In this document: positions 1 to 10,123 of the stretch, piece after piece
Numbering within the stretch: position 1 is the first letter of the stretch
Layout: every line of letters begins with the position of its first letter
Source of the DNA: Ophiocordyceps camponoti-saundersi (nom. inval.)
Lineage: Eukaryota > Ascomycota > Sordariomycetes > Hypocreales > Ophiocordycipitaceae
Assembly (NCBI GenBank): GCA_003339415.1
Contig: PDHQ01000421.1
Coordinates: 1-25,189 of the forward strand
Reading direction: 5' to 3'
DNA length: 25,189 nucleotides
Made by a program: the position numbers and the translations under genes
The notes under the pieces: generated by a model
Told to the model about the DNA's origin: nothing
Seen by the model: only the letters and a program-made list of their open reading frames with translations
The model's database searches: none

Positions 1-85
1 TAAATAAAAAAAAAACTTAATTTCTATATAGTATTTCTATCGCGCTATTTATTAGTATTTTTTTTATATTAAAATAGCTTACGTA

Positions 86-260
86 AGCTGACTAAAAATT
101 TAGTCCTTTTAGTCTTTAGTCTTTAGTTAGTTAGTCCTTATATTTAAGGACTGACTAAAGTCCTTAGGCTGACTGACTAAAGACTGACTAAAAGGTACGT
201 ACTTTTAGTCCGGACTTTTTTTAGTTAGTCCTAACTGACTAAAGACTGACTAATTTTAAA
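86..260. repeat. Cluster of alternating GACTAA/TTAGTC motifs
   Basis: GACTAA starts at 90, 153, 175, 186, 237 and 248. Its reverse complement TTAGTC starts at 100, 109, 116, 131, 205 and 225. That is twelve copies in about 165 bp, six in each orientation. Several pair into short hairpins: GACTAAA/TTTAGTC at 90-105, AGTCCTTA/TAAGGACT at 133-152, and GACTAAAA/TTTTAGTC around a GTACGTAC core at 186-210. The cluster keeps TG dinucleotides (CTGACT) that are nearly absent from the following 4 kb. Dense motifs in both orientations resemble the subterminal repeats of class II transposon ends, but no transposase or partner end is visible, so that assignment is inference. Confidence 0.75.
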
Positions 261-299
261 CCCTGTCTAAAATATAATACGTAGTTAGTATTATCTTTA

Positions 300-1300
300 T
301 TATTTATTTTCTCCTAGTTTATCTAATATCGGGAATATTTTAAAAGGTTTATTATATCTAGCTTATTATAGTTATAGATTACCTTTTCTATATTACTCTT
401 ATTCCTAGCTATCTTATTTTCTTTTAGGTTAGCTAATTTTATTTCTAATAGCTTTTTTACTCCTTTAAGCTATCTTAAATACTTAAGTAACTATTTATTC
501 GTTAACTTTAGTTTCTTTACTATTTATTTAAAACTTATTACCTTATATATTTTCTTTTATATAAACTTAAGTAATATTACTTTTACTTACTTACTAATAG
601 ATATTACTAGCTTTCGCTAAATCTAAAGCTATAATACTTTATTTACCTTTTTTTATATTATCTTTAGCTACCCCGCTATCTAGCCCTTATAGGAGGTAGC
701 TATTAGTTTTTTAGAAAGTTTTACTTTACCTAGGAGGCTAGTTATTTAATAATAGCGGATAAAATATCCTTAACCTTTTCTAAAATAAGCTTATTATCTT
801 TAATAAATATAATCTTATTTTTATTATTAGTAACCGTTTTTAAATATTTAAAAGCTTATAGCGTCTTCCTATTTAGCTTAAATAAATTAAGTACTAGGAA
901 AATTAAAATAATCTAAGTAATACTTTCTAAGCTAGTAATCTTTAGCTATTCCTTTATATAATATTCTATAGCCTTAATATATCTTAGCTATACGCGGCCT
1001 AATAGAATATCCTAATTATTATAATCTCTTAGTATATATATTTTTATATTAGCTAGGATTCTTACTATAATTACCTGAAAGTAAATAACTTTTTTAATAA
1101 TCGTAAGTTCGTTATTTACTATTTTAACTATACTTAGTTAAGGTAACTAAATTACGGGGAGGGCGTTATTAGCTATAAAGGCCTTATTAACTAAATTAAC
1201 TATAAAGCCTCTATTTAATATAATAATAATATACCGATAACTTTTAATATAGCTTTTAATATAACTTAATATTAATAGGATAGCTTTAGCTAGCGCTATA
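300..1300 (-). pseudogene. Degenerate retropepsin-like domain with C-terminal tail
   Basis: Read on the minus strand, the segment from about 1,230 to 930 resembles a retrotransposon aspartic protease. A VNLVNKAFIANNALP-like stretch (codons near 1,217-1,160) corresponds to the segment after the catalytic Asp-Ser/Thr-Gly. Further on come DILLGRV (near 1,011-991) and LRYIKAIEYY, matching the family's C-terminal ILG-R-WL pattern. The catalytic DSG itself is not readable. About 200 further codons, interrupted by stops and probably frameshifts, run to about 300 and look helical and Lys/Leu-rich. No reverse transcriptase follows. Stops are all TAA or TAG, consistent with RIP of Gln/Trp codons. The protease family call is moderate; an element name is not possible. 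Confidence 0.5.
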
Positions 1301-1499
1301 ATATCTCTCTAAACTACCTAATTAAGCGTATTATAAGATAGAATATCTACTAGCGAGTTTTATAATTCGAATAGTTAAATAAGATTTATAATAACCTCCT
1401 TACTTTTCGAAGACTTAATTTTCTTTCGATACTATATTAATTTATTAAGTTATATATAAATCGATAATATAACTTAAAATAATTAAAAGATACTTAATA

Positions 1500-3600
1500 T
1501 TACTAAGGTATTTTTTAACTTATCTCTTAGTTTAAATAGCGAAATATTATATTCTTTTATAGCTCGGATCTTCTCTAACTTATATTATTTTTTAGCTAGC
1601 TTAGGCTTTTAAAAATAAGTCTAAACTTCTATTTTTAGAGGTAGTAATCGTATAGTTAGTTTTAAGATAAGCTTAGGAATAGTTAAAGTTAGTATATCTC
1701 TTAAAGCTAGGCCTTCCCTAGCGTTATTATTAAGCTTTATACTTAATATAACCGATTAGCGGCGAATCTCCTACTTTAATTTATCTTATTATAGTTTATC
1801 TAAGTTATCTAAGTTAAATTTTACTTTAGGGCGCGGTTTAGTTACGCGGCCTTACGTAAGTTAAGAAGTTAAGACTATCTTTTCTTTTTAATAAAAGGTT
1901 TAAATATTAGGTTTCTAAGCGGTATAAGTTTATCCTTATATAAAATTAATATTAAGTATAGTAAGATCTAAAGCTTTTCTATTTAAACTTTTTATTATAA
2001 ATAATATTAATAATATCTTAGTTATATATCCTATTAGTAATTAAATATTTATATCTAAACTAATAACTATTAAATTCTTTACTAATAGTTTAGGGCTAGT
2101 ACCTTAATATAATTATTAATATCTCTATTCTTTTATCTCCTCCGCGTAGGTTTCCTAATAAGCTTTCCGCTACTAGAATATTTCTCTATTAAATAGAGCT
2201 ATAAATAGATAATTATAGCCTATATAGCTTTACTCGCTATATTTAAAATATTATTATAAATCTAAGTTAAGAGGTTAGTATCTAAGTTCTATATTTAGTA
2301 ATTTTAAGGCTCGGGGTTATTATTACGATATATTCGAAGAATTCTATAACGGATATCCCTAATTCTATACCTAGGTATTAGTTTATCTAAGTATACTTTA
2401 TATACTTAAATATCCGCTAGCAAAATAGCCTCCTAAGCTCTATAAGTATTTACTTAACTTACTCGCTATTATAATATTAGATTATTCTATTAATTTAGCT
2501 ATCTTAGTTATTATCTCCTATTACTTAGCTATTACTCTTTATAGATTTATCTTTACGGCTAGCACTTTATTAGTATCTCTCTTAATCTTTTTAGATATTA
2601 TATCGTATAAGTTATATATAATAAGTTAAATATTAAACTATATTAAGCTTATTATCGCTATTAATAATTTCTACTTACTATTAATATAAAAATACTTAAT
2701 AATAGCCCGCTTATATTACTTATTTTTCTTAGTATTTTTAGTTATCTAATTTAAAAAGTTAATAAGTAAAATCTATTAAGTTTTTAATTTTACTTAGCTA
2801 TAAAAAGCCTCCGCTTATTTCGTATAATTAGCTAGTAATTCTCTCTTCTTATAACCGAACTTATACGCCTCTATAATAAGGGTGCTCTTTATAACTAAGT
2901 TTACCTTTTTAAATTTATTTATAAATAAAGTTATTAACTTAGACTAAGTATAATCTTTATTATTTAACTTATTATATTAATTAGTAGCCTTATTATAAAA
3001 ACCTAAAAAGAAGATCTCCTTAATAATAATATTATATATCTCTCCTTAGATACCTAATAATATTATATTAGTATTATACTAATCGAGGTACCTTTTAGCT
3101 AAGATATCTTTTAGGTATTTAGTAAATAGCTTAAGCTTTAATAATAAAGTTAACGCTATAGTAAAGTAACGCTTGCCCTTTAGTCTAATAATACTCCCTT
3201 ATATTAGTGCTAAGTATATAATTATTAAATTAGTTTAATTTACTAAGGGAAGGGGATAAAGTAGATAATATAGTAAATTTTCTAATAAACTAAGTAAACT
3301 TTATAATAAACCTATATCTAATATTATCTTCTAATCTTCTACCTTAAAGTACTCTTTAAGTATACTCTAATAACTTACTTTTATTTATAATACTTATAAC
3401 TATTAAATATTTAATAAAACCGAGTTTTCTTTTATTAAGTATATCTATTTCTTCGAATTAAAAGACTTTTAGTATTAATCTATTTAGGAAGATTATACGC
3501 CCTTAATCCTTTTTACTTACTTATCCTAATATTCTTCTTATTTTAATTATTTTCGGCGATAATAAAAAAGGGAAAAAAAGGGAAAACTATCCGCACTTAC
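1500..3600 (-). pseudogene. Degenerate gag-like upstream region of the retropepsin gene
   Basis: This is the stretch upstream, in minus orientation, of the retropepsin-like segment. The clearest readable piece lies at about 3,180-2,690. It is a basic, Tyr/Leu/Lys-rich, presumably helical segment including PKRYLS, LFRFYNKAT and AYKFGYKKRELLANYT, interrupted only by TAA/TAG. A gag role is inferred from its position before a protease, not from a recognised domain. A fragment near 1,566-1,510 (RAIKEYNIS) superficially resembles a helix-turn-helix, but I do not trust it. Frame continuity across the region could not be confirmed by eye, and no start codon can be assigned because RIP converts ATG to ATA. 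Confidence 0.3.
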
Positions 3601-5700
3601 GGGGTCTTTTTATATTCTCTTATCCTCTTTCCCCCTTTATTCTCGCTTATATAGTCTTTCCTACTTTACTTACTATAGGGCTACTTTTTCGGTAATAATA
3701 GGCAGCTATAGCTAGACCTACTCTAAATAGCTCCCGCTTAACCTAATTAGAACTCGCTTTACTTCCTAATTTAGTAATTTGCTAAAATCCTTAAATACTT
3801 AGCTATTATTACTAAATAATACCGTTATATTAATTCTATAGCTTATATAATAATACGCTAAATCTTAGTCTTATTACTATAAAATCCTTTAATTAGTTTT
3901 AGATTATAGGATTAGATTAGATCGTATAGTATTATATATTAAGGTATTAGTAGTCGTAATCCTTTTTTTATTAGTTTAATAGTAAGTTTAATAATAATAA
4001 TAATTCCTCTAAGTTCTCCCCTTTTTCCTCTAATCCCTTGTCCTTTAATACCTTATCTTCTAATACTTATCTAATAGGAAGGATAAAAGCTAAGCTTTTT
4101 AGAATTATTATAAAAGCTATAAATAAGTTTAATATTTCCTTCGCTTCGTATAAGGTTATATTAAGGGTTATGCTAGGAGTTATATAAAGAGGAACCTAAA
4201 TTAATAAGATAATTTTCTAAGTAAGTTTTAGAATAAGGGTTATTAAAATTATTAAGGGGGTAGCTAAAATATAATTATATAAAGCCTTAATTATAAAGAG
4301 GAATTTCTTAACGAAGCTATTAGTTTATTATATAGTAACGCCTTATTCCTTAGGAAGTTATAAGAAAGCCTTAAGAAATAAGTAGGAAACTTACTTTACT
4401 TAATATTTAATTTACTTATAGAAGTTTTCCTAAGCGCTACTAGTAAGGAGGGAGCCTCTAATCTTTAAGTAAATAGCTTTATATATAATCTTTCTTATAT
4501 ATATTATAAGTTTAATATTTAAAAGTCTATTTACGATTTTTAGGTTAGTTTCTTAGAAATCCGGGCTAGTCTTAGCTTACTATATACGGACCGGAATAGT
4601 GCTTCCTTCGGCTATCTTTTCGTATATAATCGGGTCGAGTTCTTAAGCCTAGGTTTAGGTTAGTTTTAAGGTTACTTAAGTTAGTTCGGGCTAAGTAAGC
4701 GCGGGCGTAAGCGCGTTTAAAAGTACTAAAGGCGCACGAGAGTTCTTATTAGATAATAAGGTATATAAACCTATCGTTATCGTCCGAGAGGGTTTAGTAT
4801 AAGGGTCCTATTTTCTTTCTTTATTATACGAGGTAGCTATTATATATATTACTAAGTCGTATAAGAGAGTAAGGTTAAGCACGATAGACTACTAATCTTT
4901 TTATCCGCGGTCGTTTCTTCTATCTTAGCTAATTTATATATTACCCGATATATTAATTAGTATTAAATAAGCTATCTATTACTAGTAATAAGGGGTCTTA
5001 AAAAGGAGTATATTTATTATAATGCCCTTTATACTACTATATAAAGGGGATAGCTATCTAAATACCTATTTAAACGTATAAAATATTAATTAAGGAATAT
5101 ATAGAGTAAGGAGTAGTATTATAGGATTAGAAGGATCCCGTATAAAAAGTCTTACTAACTCGGGCAAGCTATATAAGGCACGAGGCTATAAGGATAATAT
5201 AAGGCTATTAAGGCATTATAAGATACCTTAATAATAATAATAGGTGCGGGTTACTAATACTTATTCTTAAGTAACTAAAAAGATTTTAAGTATAATATAT
5301 TTATATAGCTTTACTTTTATTAGAGAAGTAAAGAGAAAATAAAAAAAACTATATTATTAGAAAAAAAACTTAGCTAAATACTTAGAGATTTAAGTAATAA
5401 GAGTTAAAAATATAAAAAAGGCGTTATAAGATAAGATTCTCTTAATAGATAATTAGCTATAATAGCGTATTTTAATAAAATTTTACGATATACTCCCTTT
5501 TTTTTTATAAATAAAAGGCGGATAAGTTAAACTTATATAAAAAAGATATTAATTACTATATACTACTTAAGAAAGAAGTAAATAGTAAAAAACTTAAAAT
5601 CTTATTTAGCCCCTTTTATAATATATTAAGGGAGGAATTACTTATCCTTAAGAAGATTATATAATATATTTTTATAAAGTTTTATTATAAAGGTCTCTTA
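3600..5700. other. Degenerate unassigned region
   Basis: No recognisable protein domain, RNA gene or terminal repeat was found on either strand. CpA and TpG are strongly depleted. A less AT-rich patch lies at about 4,560-4,960 and contains GGTATATAAACC near 4,760, followed about 50 bp later by a T/C-rich stretch. This could be a decayed promoter or LTR remnant, but I found no partner repeat in the window. The stretch may be upstream sequence of the minus-strand gag/retropepsin gene or a separate element. Confidence 0.4.
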
Positions 5701-5732
5701 TAGTCGTAATATTAAGAAAAATAAGTAGAAAA

Positions 5733-5902
5733 CCGATTTTTTATAACCTTATATTAAAAATACTAAAAAATATTATAAAAAATAGAAATTAAAAATCGGA
5801 TTCTACCGCCTCTTACCGCCTTTAAAGGGGTATAAAAACCCCTCCTCGCTCCCTCTCTCTCTCTCTTTCTTTTTCTCTTTCTTTCTTCTTTCTTTTTTCT
5901 TT
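5733..5902 (+). promoter_or_regulatory. Core-promoter-like block: TACCGCC pair, TATAAAA, pyrimidine tract
   Basis: Two TACCGCC copies sit 10 bp apart at 5,804-5,810 and 5,814-5,820. TATAAAA follows at 5,831-5,837 inside an AGGGG/CCCCT inverted repeat (5,826-5,843). A nearly pure pyrimidine tract then runs to about 5,902 with a (CT)n core. Upstream, CCGATTTTT (5,733-5,741) and AAAAATCGG (5,791-5,799) form a 9-bp inverted repeat. Spaced activator-like repeats, a TATA box and a CT-rich initiator region match fungal RNA polymerase II promoter organisation. The gene it would drive on the plus strand is not recognisable. Confidence 0.5.
5846..5902 (+). repeat. CT-rich pyrimidine tract
   Basis: A low-complexity C/T run with a CTCTCTCTCTCT core grades into T-rich sequence directly after the TATA box. 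It probably belongs to the promoter/5' leader block rather than being an independent microsatellite. Confidence 0.7.
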
Positions 5903-8337
5903 AAGCTAATTAACGAAGATAATAATAACGATTAGAAAGATTTTTAATAAGAATTAATAAGTCGTATAATATACTTAAATCGTTTTTATTAATAGTTATT
6001 AGTTATATAATATATCTCCCTATTTTAATAGCATTATAGCTTATTAATTTAAGTTTTATTAAGTTTATATACCTTATAGTAAGAAGGAAAACCGGCGCTT
6101 TATATAGTAAATATCCTTAAATATAAGAAAAAAAGGTCTAGCTATTATACGATAATAATACTAATAGGAGAGTAATAAGCGGAGATCTAACTAGTAGCTA
6201 TATTATTATCTAATATCTTTATCTACCTTAAAAATATTTAAGATCTTAAGTATATTAAAGCTATTATTATCTAACGCCTAAGTTATTTTTTAGCGGTCTT
6301 ACTTATAAGTTATAGTAAAATAATAGTAAAATTATATTATATCTACGCTAGAAATTTTTACCTTTTCGATATATATTAGATAAATAATAATAAAGCTTAT
6401 ATTACTTATATATAGTAATCTTATATAATAAAATATTTTTTCGTATAACGGGGCTAAGTATTATAAACTCCTAAGCTAGTACTTTATATTTTAGTAACTA
6501 CTCTTATTAAGTCGCTTAATAGCTAGCGGCGGGGATAAGTAATAGTAATACTAAGCGGAGCACCTCCTAACGCGGAGGAGTATATTATTATTTTAGATAA
6601 TAAGTAATAAGGGGTAGGGGTATAATATAATATTTATACGCTAGTATGCCTAATTTAGCTTAGAACTATCCTATATATATTCTAAAAGTAGGAAAAACTA
6701 GAGAACTTAGAGTAAAACCCTCCCTTTAAGCGTTACCTCGGTTTAGGGCTAGACTAGGTCCGCACTTAGCACTCTATACCTTAGATAGGTCTAGTAATAA
6801 TAAGTAATTAGGAAGCTAATATATCCTCCGGAGCGGAGTCCGCGGTAATAAGAGTGCGCGTAGTCTAGGTCTAATACGGAGTCTATATAGCTACTTATCT
6901 TCTTAGGCGTTATTATCGCTATAAATTAAATCTCCGCGCTTAATTATAATATCTTAAATAATCTATTTAATTAAAGCTTTATTAACGTAACTAAGGAACG
7001 TATAGAGGTTTTATTAGCTTATAATAGACCTTATAATAGCTAATCTTAAAAAGTAGCTTAACTATTATAATAAAGCTATAGATAAGTTTAAAAAAGGGGT
7101 TAGAGGCGGAGTTATTATATTCGCCTTTTAGCGTTTCCGCCCTAGCTATTATTAAACTCCGGTTAGCGCTAAAGGGGGAGAAAAGGTAGTATATATAAAG
7201 TTTTAATCTATAAATCTCCGGGGTTAGGAAGTATAAGTATTTTTCGCCCGGTTCTACGCTACTCTTATTTTAAAGTAAAGTTAACTTTACCTAAAATAAG
7301 TCCTCCGATAAAGAGGGTAATAATATAGTCTTTTTCTATACGCTATAAAGTAAGCTAATTTACCCTCCGCGTACGGAGAGGCGGAGTACCGGCTATATTA
7401 TAGCTTCGTTATATAATATTTAGTAATATATCTAAGCTAGTAATATTTAAAATATTACTAAGGTTAGACCTTTAGCTTATAAAGTTTTATATTAAAAATC
7501 TCCGCTTATATTATTATATTTTTATTATAAATTTAATTTACGTTTATTACGCTATTAATAATAATTATAAAAAAACTCCGCTAAGTCTTTAAATAATATC
7601 TTTTCGCGTATAGTTATATTATTAAAACCTTATTTAATAATTTAATCTCCTTTTAAAAAGCCTTTTTTCCGCCCCGCTATAAGGCTTATACTAATACTCT
7701 TTTTACGATAAGAGTATAACCTCCGCTAATTAAATATACTTTTTCTCTAAAAATAATATAAAGCTACCTTAAATTAAACTAAAGCTTATAAATAGTATTT
7801 TAAAATATTACTATAATATTACCGCTAAGTAATTTCCTTATAATAAAAGCTTAGCTTTACTTATAAAGTTTATAATTAATATTTATTATAATTATCTTAA
7901 GGCTTTAAATTTAAAATAAAATAGCGATAAAATTAAAGTAAATTATAAGCTAACGTTTATATTACTTAGAAACCTATTTTTTAATAGTTTTCTTTAGCGC
8001 TTTAGCTATAATTATAGCTTATATTAGAGAAATCCCGCTTCCTCTAAAGCTATAGAAAAGAGAGGAAACCGTAGCTATAATAGCTAAGGAAATATTACTA
8101 ATTAATAAAGTTAGAGTAAGGGGGGCGCTTTCCCGGACCCTTTTAGACTCCGCTACTTATTTAATAATTACTTATATAAAAACTAAAGCGTCCCTTAAAA
8201 TAATCTTACTAATACTCGCCTTAGCTTCTAATAAGGTAAAAAATATAGTAAACTTTTAAGTTTAAGTTTACTATAATTTAAAGTAAAGCTATATTCTAAG
8301 TAAAAAATTTTTATAATTATAATTAACTTATATAATA
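5903..8337. other. Unrecognised degenerate sequence downstream of the promoter block
   Basis: Plus-strand frames carry only TAA/TAG stops and several stretches of ordinary protein-like composition, for example around 6,080-6,700 and 7,000-7,250. No catalytic motif, zinc knuckle, transposase signature or RT motif could be identified, and minus-strand reading was no better. CTCCG/CGGAG pentamers are scattered through about 6,800-8,150. The right end is the insertion point of the nested LTR element, and the sequence presumably resumes at 10,124. It may be part of an uncharacterised element or the decayed 3' side of the neighbouring copia element. I assign no function. Confidence 0.35.
7264..7300. 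repeat. Near-perfect 37-bp palindrome
   Basis: The core GTAAAGTTAACTTTAC (7,275-7,290) is a perfect 16-bp palindrome. It is flanked by CTTATTTTA (7,264-7,272) and TAAAATAAG (7,292-7,300), with only two unpaired A residues on the left and one C on the right. It could form a cruciform or hairpin, or be the join of two decayed inverted ends. Nothing links it to a named element. Confidence 0.7.
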
Positions 8338-8342
8338 TTACT

Positions 8343-8555
8343 TATAAGGGATTAGTTTATAACTAATTATAGCTAGATAGGGGGGATTATAGCGGATATG
8401 TTTAGGTTTTCCTAATAGCGCTTAGTTATCGCGCGGGGTATATAGCTAGCTTAGGAAGGGGGCTCCTCTCCCTTCTCCTTCCTCTCTTCGATAGCTTTAA
8501 TTATAACTCTATTTTAGCTTACTTCTATAGTCGCCTTAGTAAGACTATTATATTA
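8343..8555 (+). repeat. 5' LTR of the nested element
   Basis: This copy aligns without gaps to 9,909-10,121. I count 14 differences, all transitions. In 13 of them this copy has T or A where the other has C or G, so it is much the more decayed. The last 3 bp may not belong to the LTR if the TTACC target duplication is correct. Confidence 0.85.
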
Positions 8556-9895
8556 ATTAAAGCTCCTCTTGCCGCTAACTGAACGTAAGAGTAAGATCTT
8601 AGTATAGAACGCTATTAAATTTTACCTATACTAAAGCCGCTCTCGGCTCGTTCTAGCTTAGATTCTTAGCTAGCCGCTATATATACTAAATTTACGATCG
8701 ACGGAGCTATAATTAGGGAGTCTAAGTCCTAGTTCTACTACGTTTTTTCTTATCTCGGCACCTTCTAGTAGATATTCCTTCCGTACGTTACTATAGCTAT
8801 AGATTTTTCTTACTAGCCTAAAGCCTTTTTAGCGTATATCTCCGAGCTTTTTAGGGAAAGTTATAAGGAGCGCCGAGTAAGTCTTTCCTTAGTTAGGATA
8901 TATTAGGGGCTATTAGAGCCTCTCGGAGAATACGTTACGAGGTAGGAATATACCCTCTTCGAGGCCGGACTATTATACTAGTCTAACTATACTAGGATTA
9001 TTCTGCTCTTATCTAGGCTACGTAAGGAGCTATAAGAGCGCTTAAATCGTAAGAACTAGCCTACGACGTATACGGCCTTCGCTAGCCTTCTCCGAGGCTT
9101 TAATAGAGTATTTAGTTCTAAGAATATTCCTAACGCGCTAGTTAATTTGCCGCCCCCCCTTTCTACCGACCCGATAGATATCACGTTTATATAATCTCAT
9201 TCTAGCACTACTAAGCGCCGGCGTTACTATTAGTATAACTAGATCGGTTATTTTAAGCGTAACTATCTAAAGCTTCGTAGGCAAATAGGGATATTAGGGT
9301 TAGGGCTTTCTATAAGCGGAGCGGGGAAGTTAGAGGTAGATCCGGAGTATTTTAATTAAGGGGATAACGAGTAAGGAGGGATAAGTATACGCTAGATATT
9401 ATAGCTTAGGTAATTTCCGGCCTCGTTATATTACCTTATATAGGGACGGTCCGCGCGCGGCTTAAGCGCGTAAATTTATTAGCAGGTACGTACCGTGGCC
9501 GTATTACGCCCCGGCTTATAAACTAGCGCTAGCGGCATATAGCGATAAGTATACGGCTAGCTTTACTATTTACCGCGATCGGGGTATTTTCTAAGCTCCC
9601 CGCGACCGGCACGGTGCTACCTAGTCTTATACGCTAGCTATATAGGTAAGTTTTTACTACTAATATATAAGTTTATTAATTCCTACCTTAAGTAGTGCCA
9701 CGATTCTAAGCTTATTAGAATCTTCCCTATAGGGATCGGGGTTTAATTCCCCGGGCTATAAGGGAGCCTTTCCGCCCTCTTATCCTTATCTCTACGGAGG
9801 CTATTAGGTAGTCGGCTAGGGACTATATAGAGTATCTCGCTAGCGTAGTAGTACGTAACTTTTCCGTTCTACGCTCCTACCTCCTTGGCCGGCCT
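8556..9895 (+). pseudogene. Internal region of the nested LTR element, possibly gag-derived
   Basis: The interior is less AT-rich than its surroundings, especially after about 8,600. A plus-strand frame at about 8,860-9,130 reads as an Arg/Ala-rich, helical-looking segment (including GAIRASRRIRYEVG and YDVYGLR-PSPRL) with stops at expected Gln/Trp positions. That is compatible with a gag-like protein, but no zinc knuckle, protease or pol motif is visible. The right third (about 9,470-9,900) keeps several CpA/TpG sites, such as GCACGGTGC and AGTGCCACG, that are rare elsewhere. Coding assignment is weak. Confidence 0.3.
9702..9753 (+). other. Three consecutive hairpins with a tRNA B-box-like arm
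   Basis: The first is a 7-bp stem GATTCTA/TAGAATC with a 7-nt loop (9,702-9,722). The second is a 4-bp stem TCCC/GGGA (9,724-9,735). The third is a 5-bp stem CGGGG/CCCCG with the 7-nt loop TTTAATT (9,737-9,753). The third matches the tRNA T-arm/B-box GGTTCRANTCC if one C has become T before A. The order resembles the anticodon, variable and T arms of a class II tRNA. A matching acceptor stem, a D-arm with A-box, and U33 in the anticodon loop are not found. At best it is a tRNA-derived fragment. Confidence 0.3.
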
Positions 9896-9905
9896 AAGGA
9901 GGGGG
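9896..9905 (+). other. Polypurine tract of the nested LTR element
   Basis: AAGGAGGGGG lies 3 bp upstream of the right LTR, as expected for the plus-strand primer site of an LTR retrotransposon. Confidence 0.7.
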
Positions 9906-9908
9906 CTA

Positions 9909-10121
9909 TATAAGGGATTAGTCTATAACTAATCGTAGCTAGATAGGGGGGATTATAGCGGATATATTTAGGTCTTCCCGATAGCGCTTAGTTATCGCGC
10001 GGGGTATATAGCTAGCTCGGGAAGGGGGCTCCTCTCCCTTCTCCTTCCTCTCTTCGATAGCTTTAATTATAACTCTACTTTAGCTCACTTCTGCAGTCGC
10101 CTTAGTGAGACTATTATATTA
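9909..10121 (+). repeat. 3' LTR of the nested element
   Basis: This is the better preserved partner of 8,343-8,555. It keeps RIP-sensitive sites such as CTCAC and CTGCAG that are TA-converted in the left copy. The sequence after it (TTACC, overlapping its last 3 bp) nearly repeats the TTACT before the left LTR. Confidence 0.85.
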
Positions 10122-10123
10122 CC

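Larger units (their letters stand above)
8343..10121 (+). mobile_element. Small nested LTR retrotransposon, non-autonomous or internally deleted
   Basis: Two direct repeats of equal length (213 bp shared) bracket 1,353 bp of internal sequence. A polypurine tract AAGGAGGGGG at 9,896-9,905 lies just before the right repeat, which sets plus orientation. Trimming the repeats by 3 bp gives LTRs of 210 bp whose ends TA...TA would be RIP-altered TG...CA. The flanks are then TTACT (8,338-8,342) and TTACC (10,119-10,123), a 5-bp target duplication differing by one C/T transition. The internal part is too short for a full pol and no RT or integrase motif was seen. It interrupts older degenerate sequence, so it inserted later than its surroundings. 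Confidence 0.8.

Noticed and set aside
1510..1570. Helix-turn-helix (pogo/psq-like) RAIKEYNIS on the minus strand
   Set aside because: Only one short segment resembles it. No DDE transposase follows, and the neighbouring sequence fits gag-retropepsin better.
9294..9305. Two TTAGGG units, possible telomere repeat
   Set aside because: Only two copies occur, inside the nested LTR element. A single TTAGGG elsewhere is equally unremarkable.
9670..9765. Functional tRNA gene
   Set aside because: The T-arm-like hairpin has no matching acceptor stem, no A-box or D-arm, and lacks U33, so only a fragment or coincidence is supportable.
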